Below are positions 43,862 through 51,367 of a stretch of 64,000 nucleotides of DNA, in pieces. Numbering within the stretch: the stretch's first letter is position 1; every line of letters starts with the position of its first letter. The stretch is from Spirochaetae bacterium HGW-Spirochaetae-1 (lineage in GTDB: Bacteria; Spirochaetota; UBA4802; UBA5550): assembly GCA_002839375.1 (NCBI GenBank), contig PGXY01000002.1, forward strand, positions 374,392 through 438,391, read 5' to 3'. The notes beneath the pieces are model-generated. The model ran no database searches. It was not told where the DNA came from and was given only the letters and a program-made list of their open reading frames with translations. The position numbers and the translations under genes were made by a program.

Positions 43862-45124
43862 CTACCATGCAGGCAGCGTCACGCGCTGGATAAAGGAGTT
43901 GATCCCTTCGCTGTACATTATACCCTCAGCGAAATACCATGCACGTTCAGCCTGAGAGAGTGTCTTAACATCGGGTTTCAGGTCGATCTCAGCTGTGAGA
44001 TTGCGCTTGATCCCGATATTCATATACCTGTTTTTCGTGGCCCCGGTGCAGGGCATAACCAGGTAGGCATATGTGTCACCGACACCGCTGTAGACTTTTT
44101 GTCTCGTGCGGCCGGTGATGGTGTTGCCATCGTAACCGATGATCTTTCGGATTGCCGACAGTGACGGGAATCCGGTGTCGGTAGAGACGGCAGCCTTTTT
44201 GATTATACCGTTTGCAACACGGGCGATATGATTTGCGGTGTACTCGCTGGCGAGACACACAAGACCACTGGACCCGATTTTCTGACCTGTGACGGGATCG
44301 GTTTTCTTTGCGAACACATCGATCGCATTTTCGAGGGTGTAATACAGCAACTCCTCGCGGGTTGCACCGGATGTCGTCGCGGCTGCGGTCGTCTTTGTCC
44401 CGGTATAAGAGCCGGCAAGTATCTTGCTGATTGCCAGGTCGTCACGCAGACTGTTGTAGCCCTCCATGACCGCGTCGTTGACTTTGTCGAAATCGAGTGA
44501 CTTGTCAAACAGTGCGGCGAGGAGATCGTGAGTGAATCCGGCGGCATAGATGAAATGCTCAACCGTATCAACCTGTCCGCCCCTGGTCTCGCCCTGATTA
44601 ACAGCCTCACCTGATCCGTTGTGCTCTTTAAACTCAACGGCGTAGGGGAAGAATTCCTCAACCTTAAACACCTTGTCGCTGTTCGGCATGTCGATGATCC
44701 GGTAAATATTTTCCCTGATGGTGGGATTTACAGCCTTTTTGATCGACAGGTCGATCCGTACAGCATCCCACAGGGATTCCCAGTCAGGCAGAAGGGTATT
44801 CGTAGAGCCCTGTGGACTGAATACGCCCTTTGCGACCATTTCCCGGATGCTCATTTTCTTTTTCAAGCTATGGCACATGACGGGAATGTCGAACGCGGAC
44901 CCGTATCTTTTCAGGTCTTCAAAGTTCGGCATCGCTCCTTTCATTTTTGCGGCGCGTTCCATTTTGGCAAAAATTGCCACTTCTTCGGTCCCCGGCTGCC
45001 CGAGCTTGGACGCACCAACAGGGGCCGACACGCCGCACAGGTCGGCGTGCTTAAAAAACACCTCGCCAGCGCGGAGCTTGCTCTCCGCCTGGACTCGATT
45101 GGATTCTCTGGTAATTATATCCAT
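43862..45124 (-). CDS. Major capsid protein
   Basis: A 420-aa protein that follows the protease and decoration genes, as in lambda (C-D-E). It has an N-terminal helix, an extended E-loop-like segment and the beta-rich P-domain composition of HK97-fold capsids, with GFTHDLLAALFDKSLDFD and a C-terminal ERAWYFAEGIMYSEGINSFIQRV. The family is not certain, but length, position and strong RBS context support the call. Confidence 0.8.
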   Translation of the reverse strand: MDIITRESNRVQAESKLRAGEVFFKHADLCGVSAPVGASKLGQPGTEEVAIFAKMERAAKMKGAMPNFEDLKRYGSAFDIPVMCHSLKKKMSIREMVAKGVFSPQGSTNTLLPDWESLWDAVRIDLSIKKAVNPTIRENIYRIIDMPNSDKVFKVEEFFPYAVEFKEHNGSGEAVNQGETRGGQVDTVEHFIYAAGFTHDLLAALFDKSLDFDKVNDAVMEGYNSLRDDLAISKILAGSYTGTKTTAAATTSGATREELLYYTLENAIDVFAKKTDPVTGQKIGSSGLVCLASEYTANHIARVANGIIKKAAVSTDTGFPSLSAIRKIIGYDGNTITGRTRQKVYSGVGDTYAYLVMPCTGATKNRYMNIGIKRNLTAEIDLKPDVKTLSQAERAWYFAEGIMYSEGINSFIQRVTLPAW

Positions 45125-45139
45125 CTGGTTTTTACCTCC

Positions 45140-45862
45140 TTAGATGTACAGAACGGTAATTATACCGGTCCCATTGGTTGTATCAGCGGTCAAGGTCAGA
45201 CCGGCTGCAACTACAACGCTGTACGCGTTGATTAGCGTTCCAAAAGACAGGGCGTTCACGGTTGCTATCGGAACCACGCCGATAGTGTTAGTCCCATCGG
45301 TCACTGTTACGTCCTCACTCGACACCGTTGCGAGGGCTTGTCCAATAATACCCACGATTTGCGATCCGACGGGTATATCCGCATTCACAACCGGGGCACC
45401 TGCCGCATGCGATCCGGTGGGAACTGCTATCCTTTTCGCTTTCAGCGCACCGCCTATGAGAGCTTCGTTGCCCTGGGCGAACGGCCTGAAAACAACGAAC
45501 GTGTGAGCGCCGGCTGATCCACCGAACTCGGTACATATCCCAACGGGGATACGTCCCGCAGCGTTGGCGGCCCTTATTGCTCCGGCTGCGCTCGATCCAC
45601 CGGGAGCAAAAAAGACGATCTGTCCGACGACAAAAGTGTCGGCGGCTGCAATCTGATCAGTCTCGATGGTGCGCTCGTGATCAATATTGATCTTGCCGCT
45701 CGCTCCATCAGCGATACCGTCATATTCCTTCACCTCTCCGAAATATCCGTCAAGGTGGACGAGTTCGAGGTTCTCAACCGCGCGACCAAGATTGTTCGCA
45801 ACGGTGACCTGCTTGTCGCTGAGAGTTTTCTCAACGAGTCCGGGGAAATCGTAGGTAGTCAT
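45140..45862 (-). CDS. Capsid decoration protein, DUF2190-like
   Basis: A 240-aa beta-rich protein, low in charge and rich in Gly/Ala/Val. Phrases such as VAVPTGSHAAGAPV-like AVPTGSHAAGAP and QIVGIIGQAL resemble capsid cement proteins. It takes the lambda gpD position between protease and capsid. It is longer than gpD (110 aa). Confidence 0.6.
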   Translation of the reverse strand: MTTYDFPGLVEKTLSDKQVTVANNLGRAVENLELVHLDGYFGEVKEYDGIADGASGKINIDHERTIETDQIAAADTFVVGQIVFFAPGGSSAAGAIRAANAAGRIPVGICTEFGGSAGAHTFVVFRPFAQGNEALIGGALKAKRIAVPTGSHAAGAPVVNADIPVGSQIVGIIGQALATVSSEDVTVTDGTNTIGVVPIATVNALSFGTLINAYSVVVAAGLTLTADTTNGTGIITVLYI

Positions 45863-46203
45863 TATTCGCCTCCTTCAAACTTGCTTTCGTACTGCCCGGT
45901 AGGCTCTTCGCCGCTCGGCGTTGCGCCTTCGCCACCGACACCGATGTCGCCTGGGGATTCGAGAGCGGCCTGGATATTGCCGTTCGACAGCACGGCCATG
46001 ATTGACAGCGTGGCCTCTTCTTTCGTTTCGCCGTTTTTAATGCACTCGTCAATTTTCGAGCACACAGCGGGTATCTTTTTAAACTCCGCTTTTTCTTTCA
46101 TGGAGAGCAGGGCGGCTACCCGGTCTTTCTCCTGTTTTACTCCCACCGCCACGGCTGCGGCATAGATGGCGGGGTGCTCTTTCATAAGCTGCTCTAAATT
46201 CAT
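45862..46203 (-). CDS. Nested scaffold protein (lambda Nu3-like internal start)
   Basis: An in-frame ATG at 46203 begins MNLEQLMKEHPAIYAA, preceded on the coding strand by a perfect AGGAGG (46217-46212) with 8-nt spacing. It would give a 113-aa product equal to the C-terminal domain of the protease. This is the lambda C/Nu3 arrangement, where the scaffold is translated from inside the protease gene. Confidence 0.7.
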   Translation of the reverse strand: MNLEQLMKEHPAIYAAAVAVGVKQEKDRVAALLSMKEKAEFKKIPAVCSKIDECIKNGETKEEATLSIMAVLSNGNIQAALESPGDIGVGGEGATPSGEEPTGQYESKFEGGE

Positions 46204-46974
46204 GATTTGAGCCTCCTGTGGATTATTTTGTCCGCCTGTGGCGGTAATTTCCTTTTTCGGTTGCTGTGGTTGAGGCTGTGCGCTCGATCCGTGTTGTGCG
46301 GTAGCGTCTAACGCGTTTCGTGATAAAGAAGGAATATCCTTTATCATCGCGGCGACTTTGAGAATGTCGTCTTTGCCTCTCGGGTCTACTCGCATTTTTT
46401 CCATTACAGTCTTTACTTTCATTGCGCCAAGAGCGAGAGCAATCTCCTTGTTTTTCTCGCCTTCGGTCGCCGGGATAATCTCGTCAACAAGTCCGGCGGT
46501 TTTAAGTTCTTCGCCGAAATACCACGTTTCGGCGTCCATGATCGCCTTTGCTTCCTCGACGCTTATTTTCATTTTTGCGGCATAGGCGGCAGCCATGAGA
46601 CCCGACATGCCCTTGAAAACCTGCGCCGTTTTTTCCATTTCCCGATAGTCTCCAACGGCTCCGCCCCATACATTGTGAATCATTGCATAGGTGTTGCTGT
46701 ATGCGGAAACAAGGTCAAATACGGGATTGACGAGGTTGTACGATCCCATTGAACACGCTTCACCGATCACCGTTAGCGACAACTGGGCGTCGGGGAATTT
46801 CTTTTTATAACCCTGGAATAAATTAAAAATAGTTATCCCATAAGACACATAGCCGCCAGGAGTTGACATATATACGTCGAGGTCGTCACCGTTGGCTTTT
46901 TTGAGATCGTTTCCTATCCTTTCAGGGTCGACCTCCCATCCAATTTCTCCGATTATTTCCATTCTTGTTGGCAT
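45862..46974 (-). CDS. ClpP-type prohead protease with C-terminal scaffold region
   Basis: A 370-aa protein. The first 180 residues are a ClpP fold: VYMSTPGGYVSYG, the nucleophile loop IGEACSMGSYN (Ser), and MIHNVWGGAVGDYREME (His). A proline/glutamine linker is followed by a helical scaffold-like domain (about 258-370). The gene resembles lambda C, in which an internal start produces the scaffold. It runs directly into the decoration gene. Confidence 0.88.
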   Translation of the reverse strand: MPTRMEIIGEIGWEVDPERIGNDLKKANGDDLDVYMSTPGGYVSYGITIFNLFQGYKKKFPDAQLSLTVIGEACSMGSYNLVNPVFDLVSAYSNTYAMIHNVWGGAVGDYREMEKTAQVFKGMSGLMAAAYAAKMKISVEEAKAIMDAETWYFGEELKTAGLVDEIIPATEGEKNKEIALALGAMKVKTVMEKMRVDPRGKDDILKVAAMIKDIPSLSRNALDATAQHGSSAQPQPQQPKKEITATGGQNNPQEAQIMNLEQLMKEHPAIYAAAVAVGVKQEKDRVAALLSMKEKAEFKKIPAVCSKIDECIKNGETKEEATLSIMAVLSNGNIQAALESPGDIGVGGEGATPSGEEPTGQYESKFEGGE

Positions 46975-46986
46975 TCGATTACCCCT

Positions 46987-47355
46987 CTATTTCAATTCGC
47001 TCCTGCATTGCTCATAATTGCGATATTTCACCGCATCCTGATAATCAACCGGGTTCGCTTTTCCGTCTTCGCTGATTCCGAACGCCTCGCCCTGGCAATA
47101 TATTCGGTGCAACTTCTTATAACAGGCCTCCGAGGGCGGGACCGTGGCCGATTTATCTTTCGCCTGGTAATACAGTTTATAGGCATTCAATGACATGTTG
47201 CATTCTGCCGGGAGTTCCTCGATCCATATCGGATCGAAGGATTTGCACGAAAGGCAACTGAAGGCAATGGTTGCGCATAACGTCAAAAGCAGAAAAAAAA
47301 TTATTCCTGTTTTTAAATCACTCCATCCAATTTTTAAACCATTTATTCCGAACAT
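46987..47355 (-). CDS. Small membrane or lipoprotein, possible spanin component
   Basis: A 122-aa protein from ATG 47355 (GGGGGA upstream; the frame opens at 47397). One hydrophobic segment (TGIIFFLLLTLCATIAFSCLSC) could be a membrane helix or a lipobox-type signal. The rest is soluble with three more cysteines. In a lysis context it may be an outer-membrane spanin, but the lysis genes lie 3 kb away, so this is weak. Confidence 0.5.
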   Translation of the reverse strand: MFGINGLKIGWSDLKTGIIFFLLLTLCATIAFSCLSCKSFDPIWIEELPAECNMSLNAYKLYYQAKDKSATVPPSEACYKKLHRIYCQGEAFGISEDGKANPVDYQDAVKYRNYEQCRSELK

Positions 47356-47356
47356 G

Positions 47357-47707
47357 TTATTCCCCCGCTGGCATAGTCGGCGCGTATTGCACTTCAAATT
47401 TCGCCGGGAATGTTTTTTCGAGAAAAGTCCCCGACGCGTCGGAAATCTCGACCCATGCTTTATAACTCCCGACAGTCAGTAAAGACGTATCCGCTTCGGT
47501 GATAATGTGTTTTGCAGTACGGCCGAGTTCGCTATCATATTCATATCCAGCATCCCAGGAGCCAAGCACATCGGCGGTACTATCTGCCCTTTTGCTCTCA
47601 TAGACAATGGTCAAAACCTTGTCCGATAGATCGAGATCAGTGTCAATCGGGATGACGAGCGGCTTTGAGTATTCACCGAAAATCAGTATTTTATCTGTGC
47701 CACTCAT
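47357..47707 (-). CDS. Phage structural protein, beta-sandwich type, unknown role
   Basis: A 116-aa protein (DKILIFGEYSKPLVIPIDTDLDLSDKV ... TVGSYKAWVEISDASGTFLEKTFPAKFEV) that looks like one Ig-like/BppU N-terminal domain, found in fibre-associated phage proteins. It follows the LamG protein gene and may attach it. I cannot assign a named family with confidence. Confidence 0.55.
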   Translation of the reverse strand: MSGTDKILIFGEYSKPLVIPIDTDLDLSDKVLTIVYESKRADSTADVLGSWDAGYEYDSELGRTAKHIITEADTSLLTVGSYKAWVEISDASGTFLEKTFPAKFEVQYAPTMPAGE

Positions 47708-47728
47708 TCCCTCACTGTCTCCTCCTGT

Positions 47729-49450
47729 TCACTGCAATTTCACCTTGTCCAGCAACACTCTTCTATTTAAGTCTACTTTATTGAGCGTTATACTACCGTT
47801 ATGCGAAACTTTGTCAAGCATAATCTTAGCGTTATGCGATACTTTTTGTAAAATTAGCGCTTTTAATATGACTTCTATAACTGGAGTAGCAATACGGATA
47901 GCGTCCGTTATGCTCATCGACTCGGAGAGGGAGGCAGTAAACTGAGCGACTGACTGCATAATGTCGGTAATGGTGACCGCTTCAGAGAGCGTCCCCTTAA
48001 ATTCAGCCGCTCCTCTTAGCTCGTCCGACACATTGAGAGTTTCGGCCAGGGTGGACATAAACGTCGCCGATGCCGAACAGGAGTCGGAGATTCCTATGGA
48101 ATCAGACAGGGTGAGAAAAATCGCATTTGCATAGCTGATGAAATCGGTAATTGTGAGACTTTCAGAAAGAGTCCCGGTGAAAAGAGCGGTAGACACAAGG
48201 GCATCCACAACAGGAACCATCTCGGAGAGTGTGGCTTTGAGTATGGCTAATGATCCCAAAAAATCACCGACGGAAAGCGAATCAGCGAGAACCGCATTGA
48301 GTATCGCAGCAGAAATGAAATTATCGGAGATATTAAGAGAATCGGCCAGCGTTCCGTTGGCTTCGAGTCGCGCTCCGTCGGAATCTGAGATCGTGATCTC
48401 ATCGGACATCGATGCGCCGAACACAGCCTGGGAGGCAAGAGCATCGGAGGTTGAGAGAGATTCGGAGAGGGTGCAGTTGTAGGACGAGCCGCCGGACTGC
48501 CATGCCCACGTTCCCCAAAATGTGGCGTTGTCAAGCAGTTGATCGGATTCGTGGGCATGCCATGCGGCCGACCTGACGGCGGTATCTATCGATACATGTT
48601 GCAATCGGCCATCCATGTAAGACGTTCCGCCATTGCGTTCGCGACCCATATTGAGAGGCTCACCCGATAAAGACATTTCTGATGTCCTGGCATAATCATC
48701 AACCAATCCCCCATCGAGATAAAACGCCAAATTACCCGACAAATAGGTATAACTGAATGATAGTGTATGCCAGTCTCCATATATTGCACCAGTATTTATA
48801 TATTCAAATGATCCATCGATGCGAAGATAATTATAACCGTCGTTTCCCATAAACCAACGCCAGCCAGAACCCATGATGCCGTGTGCAGCGTCTGCATCAT
48901 CAATATGCACCAATACTGATGCCGTCCAGTCTCCCGATACGGAAAAATCGGAATCGGTGTCAATATACTCAGAGCTTGCGTCGTCAAAATCTACAGCGGA
49001 ACCGATAAGTCCCGAAACCTCTGACGGGGTATTATATCCTGTAGCTGTAACTCCCGCGATACGATCGGCATCTAGAGGGGTTGGAAAATACCAACCGTGA
49101 TAACTATCATATGCGTTGTCAGAGCCGTAAGTATCGCTATCAGACACTGCCGCATTACGAGTGTTCGGCGGATATATCCTTACTTGCTGTGTGCCAGATG
49201 AGGCAAGAGTTCCGGACCACTTAACCCGAAGCAGTCCAGTCTCTCCTGAGTTGTCAAAATCGATCCAGTCACATGCAAGCTCTGTACCGTCTCCCATTGC
49301 CGCACGGCCCCGTGTGCCATCAGATGAATCGACATCAGCCCACCATGACGACGACATGCGTGACAGATCGACGATAAACGTAAAATCAGTCAGCGCGCTA
49401 GACGGATTGCTTATCGTGCCAAGGTCATATCCGGTTGCGGGCAATGCCAT
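47729..49450 (-). CDS. LamG-domain virion protein with ten 20-residue repeats
   Basis: A 573-aa protein. The N-terminal 100 residues resemble DUF2341. About 120-310 is a LamG/concanavalin-like domain (GSAVDFDDASSEYIDTDSDF, WHTLSFSYTY, FYLDGGLVDDY). About 328-527 consists of ten 20-residue repeats of the form LSESLxISDxxxxxAxFxxT. The C-terminus has short KVSHN-type repeats. I infer a surface-displayed adhesin or fibre that binds glycans. Its location within the head operon, before the protease gene, is unusual. Confidence 0.75.
   Translation of the reverse strand: MALPATGYDLGTISNPSSALTDFTFIVDLSRMSSSWWADVDSSDGTRGRAAMGDGTELACDWIDFDNSGETGLLRVKWSGTLASSGTQQVRIYPPNTRNAAVSDSDTYGSDNAYDSYHGWYFPTPLDADRIAGVTATGYNTPSEVSGLIGSAVDFDDASSEYIDTDSDFSVSGDWTASVLVHIDDADAAHGIMGSGWRWFMGNDGYNYLRIDGSFEYINTGAIYGDWHTLSFSYTYLSGNLAFYLDGGLVDDYARTSEMSLSGEPLNMGRERNGGTSYMDGRLQHVSIDTAVRSAAWHAHESDQLLDNATFWGTWAWQSGGSSYNCTLSESLSTSDALASQAVFGASMSDEITISDSDGARLEANGTLADSLNISDNFISAAILNAVLADSLSVGDFLGSLAILKATLSEMVPVVDALVSTALFTGTLSESLTITDFISYANAIFLTLSDSIGISDSCSASATFMSTLAETLNVSDELRGAAEFKGTLSEAVTITDIMQSVAQFTASLSESMSITDAIRIATPVIEVILKALILQKVSHNAKIMLDKVSHNGSITLNKVDLNRRVLLDKVKLQ
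47870..48469 (-). repeat. Ten coding repeats of 60 bp
   Basis: Ten in-frame 60-bp units encode LSESLTITD-type motifs, every unit exactly 20 residues. The units have diverged at the DNA level, so the array is old rather than a recent slippage product. Confidence 0.85.
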
Positions 49451-49560
49451 TAAATAAACCTCTTAAAAATCCACTGTATTATCTGCGTGTATCGCATGTT
49501 CCTCAACTCACCGGCCAAAGAGTAATCGATAATTCCCCATCCTGGAACCATGGTTCCATC

Positions 49561-50103
49561 CTACGATAGCGTTAACGTATAACTCACATTTATCGTGTCG
49601 CCTGACACAACCGAACGATCCCCTTCTGTGAACGCAACCGCCGATAACAGTACGCCGCCGGTACTGTCTTTCGTCGCGCTGGCCCCGGTCCCGAAAACGA
49701 TAAAGCCGCCTTTCAGCGTTCCCGATTCATTCGGAGCAAAAGACAGAGAGGCCGACAACGCTTTCGCGCCCGATGCAGCTGCAGCCCATGCACAGGTCTT
49801 TCGGTCTCCAGTATAGTTCGGCGCGTTCGTCGGGCCTGCCTCTTTCCAGCCAGAATGACTCCCCATGGCATCGCCAGCCGCAATTGCCGACCAATCGACT
49901 GAGCTTATCAGGCCCATGTATGCCGCTGCGGTGTATGATGATCCAGCAAGAGCCGCGTCCAGCAGGGCGTTTCGGCCCACGGTCACGACAAGATTGTCGG
50001 TATCCTCCCGCCATTTCAGGCGGCCGTCTTTATCAAAGCACTCAAATGTATATTTGCCTTTAATTCTCAATTTGTCGCTCAATTTGTCGCTCTTTCGCTT
50101 CAT
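49561..50103 (-). CDS. Phage virion-associated protein of unknown role
   Basis: A 180-aa protein starting at ATG 50103 (AGGAGG 5 nt upstream); the open frame to 50127 is not used. It opens with a basic segment, then GKYTFECFDKDGRLKWREDTDNLVVTVGRNALLDA, a pattern widespread in phages of several types, followed by a beta-rich body. It is probably a decoration or tail-associated protein. Confidence 0.65.
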   Translation of the reverse strand: MKRKSDKLSDKLRIKGKYTFECFDKDGRLKWREDTDNLVVTVGRNALLDAALAGSSYTAAAYMGLISSVDWSAIAAGDAMGSHSGWKEAGPTNAPNYTGDRKTCAWAAAASGAKALSASLSFAPNESGTLKGGFIVFGTGASATKDSTGGVLLSAVAFTEGDRSVVSGDTINVSYTLTLS

Positions 50104-50126
50104 GTTGTCCTCCTGTTTATGTCTCA

Positions 50127-50363
50127 TTATTTTTGCTTTTTTGTCAGTCGTTTCAATGCCCGGCCAAGTCCCACCTCGAAGCTGGAGAGCCGCTCAACGT
50201 CGGTACGCCCGCTCTCTCGATACCCGCCGACAAGAGCCTCGCCGGTCTTCTCTCCGTAGTATTCAAGTGTTTTATTGTCCACAAACGACCGACGGTTACC
50301 AAAAAGCCAAAGAAAGCAATTTTTAAAAAAAGCAAAAATCTGATTCGAATTAAGGATTCCCAT
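50127..50363 (-). CDS. Small phage protein in the lysis region
   Basis: A 78-aa protein with a hydrophobic N-terminus (IFAFFKNCFLWLFGN), then a basic, soluble part. GGAGAG precedes its start. It lies next to the membrane genes and may be a lysis accessory. Confidence 0.5.
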   Translation of the reverse strand: MGILNSNQIFAFFKNCFLWLFGNRRSFVDNKTLEYYGEKTGEALVGGYRESGRTDVERLSSFEVGLGRALKRLTKKQK

Positions 50364-50383
50364 CTCATATCTCTCCGGCCCCG

Positions 50384-50698
50384 TTAGTTTATTTTGCTCT
50401 CAATTTTCGTGAGTCTATCACGCAATTCCTGCATCTTTTCAAATCGGCGCTCCTCGATATCGGCTCGCAGTTCGTTCATTGCTCTGAGCTCGCCGAGGGT
50501 GTAGTCCCTGAGTTCGTCAAACTCGCGCTTGACCGACTCCTGTTCTCGGCTAAGTCGTTCGAGCCACCCGGAGAACATCTTCATTACCTGACGCACGATG
50601 GCGACTACAAGAACAGCAACAAGGTATACATACCGAGCATTATCAACAGCAAATCCATTAAGCGCAGCCAGTAGTGTTTGAAAAACTGATTGATCCAC
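50384..50698 (-). CDS. Membrane-anchored coiled-coil protein, spanin- or holin-like
   Basis: A 104-aa protein with one membrane helix (YVYLVAVLVVAIVRQVMKMF) and then a long charged coiled coil (LSREQESVKREFDELRDYTLGELR ... LTKIESKI). That architecture fits an inner-membrane spanin or an antiholin-type factor. It sits two genes after the endolysin. Confidence 0.55.
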   Translation of the reverse strand: MDQSVFQTLLAALNGFAVDNARYVYLVAVLVVAIVRQVMKMFSGWLERLSREQESVKREFDELRDYTLGELRAMNELRADIEERRFEKMQELRDRLTKIESKIN

Positions 50699-50707
50699 AT
50701 TGCCGCC

Positions 50708-50938
50708 TCACTGTTTATTATATTGAATATTGACGCCGGGCTTGATCGTCACATGCTTGCCAATATACCCGAAAGAGGTCAAAAACCACAGACCCAGAAT
50801 TATTACAATTATCCCGATCAGAAGTTCTTTGCCTTTATATTTGACTGTTCCTATGACAGTACGTGGCAGCCATGGCAAGCTCATGAGCCATTCGTTCTCT
50901 GCGATCAGTTCTTTTTTTGTTTTCTTTTTCTTTGCCAT
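50708..50938 (-). CDS. Single-helix membrane protein, candidate holin
   Basis: A 76-aa protein with a lysine-rich N-terminus (KKKKTKKE), a helix (GIIVIILGLWFLTSFGYI) and a short C-tail. It lies 3 nt after the M23 endolysin, which suggests a class III-like holin, without proof. Confidence 0.55.
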   Translation of the reverse strand: MAKKKKTKKELIAENEWLMSLPWLPRTVIGTVKYKGKELLIGIIVIILGLWFLTSFGYIGKHVTIKPGVNIQYNKQ

Positions 50939-50941
50939 GTT

Positions 50942-51367
50942 TTACCCCACAACTTCATATTTTTTCCCGAGTTCATCAAAGTACTTTAACGGATTATATG
51001 GAGTATGATATTTCCATCTCTCAAAATGTAGGTGTTCTCCATATCCCTTTTCGATCATGTATTCCGTTCGCGTCGATTGTCCGACCACAGTCCCCTCGTC
51101 GTATATATCACCCTGGACGAACTCAACGGGCGTTATGTGGGTAAACTTAATTTCACCACCCGATTTCACCGGTGTGAAAACATGAGTCCACCCCCATTTC
51201 TCTTGATGCACTGAGCGCAAATATATAGCATCCTCTGGGAGAACTGCGTCAAGACGGTATCTGAAGGCATCGTCCCATGAACGGATGTCAACCCCCTTAT
51301 GTGGCACACCGCCACGAACTCCGAACGGAGAAGTGATTTTCATCGGTCCCGAATCGGTCTTAATCAT
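50942..51367 (-). CDS. M23-family peptidoglycan endopeptidase (endolysin)
   Basis: A 141-aa protein with SPFGVRGG, HKGVDIRS (His and Asp zinc ligands) and HLHFERW (HxH), the core of LytM/M23 metallopeptidases. It has no signal peptide, so release would need a holin. It overlaps the portal stop by 4 nt. Confidence 0.85.
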   Translation of the reverse strand: MIKTDSGPMKITSPFGVRGGVPHKGVDIRSWDDAFRYRLDAVLPEDAIYLRSVHQEKWGWTHVFTPVKSGGEIKFTHITPVEFVQGDIYDEGTVVGQSTRTEYMIEKGYGEHLHFERWKYHTPYNPLKYFDELGKKYEVVG

